This document shows, one piece after another, positions 63,163 through 64,000 of a DNA stretch of 64,000 bases. Position numbers and translations under genes: made by a program. Location: positions 1-64,000 of the forward strand of contig CAYJJX010000004.1 in the NCBI GenBank assembly GCA_964370605.1, in the 5' to 3' direction. Origin of the DNA: CAYJBH01 sp964370605 (GTDB taxonomy: Bacteria > Bacillota > Clostridia > Oscillospirales > Ruminococcaceae). Every line of letters begins with the position of its first letter. Position 1 is the first letter of the stretch. The notes beneath the pieces were generated by a model that worked only from the letters and a program-made list of their open reading frames with translations, did not search any database and was not told the origin of the DNA.

Positions 63163-63255
63163 GGAGAAATACTCAAGTATGGTCGAAGAGGCGCCCCTGC
63201 TAAGGGCGTAGGTCGGGTAACCGGCGCGAGGGTTCGAATCCCTCTTTCTCCGCCA
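63163..63255 (+). tRNA. tRNA-Ser (GCU)
   Basis: Class II tRNA with long variable arm. The acceptor stem GGAGAAA pairs with TTTCTCC, the anticodon loop reads CTGCTAA (GCT), the T arm contains GGTTCGAATCC, and G plus an encoded CCA close it (63252-63255). It decodes AGC/AGU serine codons. Confidence 0.95.
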
Positions 63256-63308
63256 AAAAACACAGCATGTCCCGAATGAACATGAGGGTTATGTTGTGTT
63301 TTTCTTTT
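63256..63308 (+). terminator. Terminator after tRNA-Ser
   Basis: AAAAACACA (63256-63264) pairs with TGTGTTTTT (63295-63303), with inner CAT/ATG pairing, and CTTTT follows. Confidence 0.6.
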
Positions 63309-63311
63309 GGT

Positions 63312-63361
63312 GGAGAAGGACAAGTCGAACCCTCAGGTTCTGAATCCCTCTTTCTCCGCCA
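63312..63361 (+). pseudogene. Truncated tRNA-Ser remnant
   Basis: A 50-base fragment starts GGAGAAGG like the tRNA 5' end and finishes with an exact 20-base copy of the tRNA 3' end including CCA (63342-63361 matches 63236-63255). The anticodon and variable arms are missing and the T loop carries an extra base (TTCTGAAT), so it cannot be a working tRNA. It could be a decayed duplicate or an attachment-site scar. Confidence 0.7.
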
Positions 63362-63363
63362 CG

Positions 63364-63399
63364 TCGCTGTGAACTTCACTAAGTTCACAGCGATTTTTT
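63364..63399 (+). terminator. Very strong terminator hairpin
   Basis: A perfect 13-bp stem (TCGCTGTGAACTT at 63364-63376, AAGTTCACAGCGA at 63381-63393) with a 4-base loop is followed by six T. Confidence 0.85.
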
Positions 63400-63446
63400 G
63401 CACAGCAAAAAAACACTGTTCACACCGTTGCGTAACAGCTCCTTTT

Positions 63447-63601
63447 CCGACAAAAAGCTATGCTTTTTGTCGGTTTCATTTGGCGCGAGAAAGGGGATTG
63501 CGAACCGGCGTGGAGAGTCTTGTGAGCGGTAGCGAGCAAGACACGACGAGGGAGCGATAGCGATCGCGACCGAAAGATTTTTGCGTATCGGCAAAAATCT
63601 T
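63447..63601. repeat. Hairpin-rich noncoding element
   Basis: It contains the perfect hairpins CCGACAAAAAGC/GCTTTTTGTCGG (63447-63473) and AAGATTTTTGC/GCAAAAATCTT (63574-63601). Between them is a GC-rich stretch with reiterated GAGCG/TAGCGA words. No gene is convincing. It may be a dispersed chromosomal repeat. Confidence 0.45.
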
Positions 63602-63672
63602 AGCCTTGCGATGCGCTGTTTGTGTCGCTCACACTCGAAGGACGTACAAATGAGTTTATGTTTTTCTTATTG

Positions 63673-63699
63673 CAGGCAAATATTTGCCTGTGTTTTTTT
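63673..63699 (+). terminator. Terminator before the PadR gene
   Basis: CAGGCAA (63673-63679) and TTGCCTG (63684-63690) form a tight hairpin followed by TG and seven T. Confidence 0.75.
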
Positions 63700-63708
63700 G
63701 TACAAACC

Positions 63709-63760
63709 TTGACAATTATATCGTCGGACGGTATAATGCAATATATCGGTTAACGATATA
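63709..63760 (+). promoter_or_regulatory. Promoter and operator of the PadR gene
   Basis: Consensus TTGACA (63709-63714), a 17-base spacer and TATAAT (63732-63737). The palindrome TATATCG-GTTAA-CGATATA (63742-63760) covers the expected start site, and a half-site TATATCG lies in the spacer. This fits autorepression, common for PadR proteins. Confidence 0.75.
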
Positions 63761-63789
63761 ACGTCAATGGATATAACGGAGAGCGTACT

Positions 63790-64000
63790 ATGGGTGATAC
63801 TCGAAACCCTGCACTGACAGAAGCGGTATTTTATATTTTACTTTCCATACAAAGTCCACTGCATGGATATGGTATTATGCAAAACATTGAAAAATTATCT
63901 CATGGCAGAGTAAAACTAGCGGCAGGAACTCTTTATGGGGCAATCAATGCAATGCTTGAAAAACGCTGGATTGTTGCGGTTGAAAGCAAAGAAAGTAGCA
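63790..64000 (+). CDS. PadR-family regulator (N-terminal part)
   Basis: The first 70 residues of a PadR-like winged-helix regulator, cut by the window end. It begins MGDTRNPALTEAVFYILLSI, followed by the typical HGYGIMQNIEKLS and the recognition region LAAGTLYGAINAMLEKRWI. PadR proteins often control a neighbouring transporter or membrane protein, here off-window. GGAG lies 7 bases before the ATG. Confidence 0.9.
   Translation, partial: MGDTRNPALTEAVFYILLSIQSPLHGYGIMQNIEKLSHGRVKLAAGTLYGAINAMLEKRWIVAVESKESS

Noticed and set aside
63105..63594. Short frames across the tRNA and hairpin region
   Set aside because: They read through the tRNA and perfect hairpins; their composition is not protein-like.

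Overview
The window looks like part of a chromosome from an anaerobic, low-to-mid GC Firmicute, most likely a gut-type clostridium (Oscillospiraceae/Ruminococcaceae-like). Support comes from the housekeeping order glmU-prs-pth-mfd with dnaX-ybaB-recR and an SRP RNA gene, the infC-rpmI-rplT cluster, a GatCAB amidotransferase, an anaerobic GlpABC-like oxidoreductase trio, purine-rich Shine-Dalgarno sites (AGAAAGGA) and frequent TTG starts. I see no insertion sequences, phage genes, rRNA or CRISPR array. The placement is inference; no search was run.

1-2.9 kb: two terminators of an off-window gene, a chemoreceptor, and a gene-poor stretch. 2.8-33.6 kb: a large glycan and amino-sugar utilisation locus. 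One leftward transcription unit starts near 13.05 kb and runs yhcH, two ABC permeases, a solute-binding lipoprotein, a stem-loop terminator, two paralogous glycoside-hydrolase-like proteins and a DapA/NanA-type aldolase. Facing it are an RraA-like and an HpcH-type aldolase, an Asp-box propeller protein and an IclR regulator. Next come a GH84 hexosaminidase, a GH4 phospho-glycosidase, two BadF-type sugar kinases, AraC and ROK regulators, an MFS transporter, a SIS protein, a GNAT enzyme, a D-2-hydroxyacid dehydrogenase, glycerate kinase, a ChrA-like transporter and a sulfatase. None of the degradative enzymes has a signal peptide, so the picture is import of intact oligosaccharides and cytoplasmic dismantling, with an aldolase-dehydrogenase-glycerate kinase branch feeding glycolysis.

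33.6-36.3 kb: a three-gene overlapping operon (condensation-type acyltransferase, zinc-ribbon membrane protein, TraX-like membrane protein) of unknown role. 36.4-45.2 kb: recR, ybaB, dnaX, SRP RNA, mfd, pth, prs and a GlmU-like gene reduced to its acetyltransferase domain. 45.5-54.2 kb: an aspS-gatC fusion, gatA, gatB, a GlpA/GlpB/DUF1667 trio and a HAD phosphatase. 54.4-58.6 kb: an AGCS symporter, a Gfo/Idh/MocA dehydrogenase, and rplT, rpmI and infC, the last with an apparent AUC start behind an attenuated leader. 58.7-62.0 kb: carB, preceded by a U-rich leader peptide and terminator that look like UTP-sensitive attenuation. 62.3-64.0 kb: a small lipoprotein, an unknown protein, tRNA-Ser(GCU) with a nearby partial copy, a hairpin-rich spacer, and the start of a PadR regulator.

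The strongest unusual points are the carB leader, the AspRS-GatC fusion, the half-length GlmU, the non-AUG infC start, the two orphan hydrolase-like paralogs and the acyltransferase/TraX operon.
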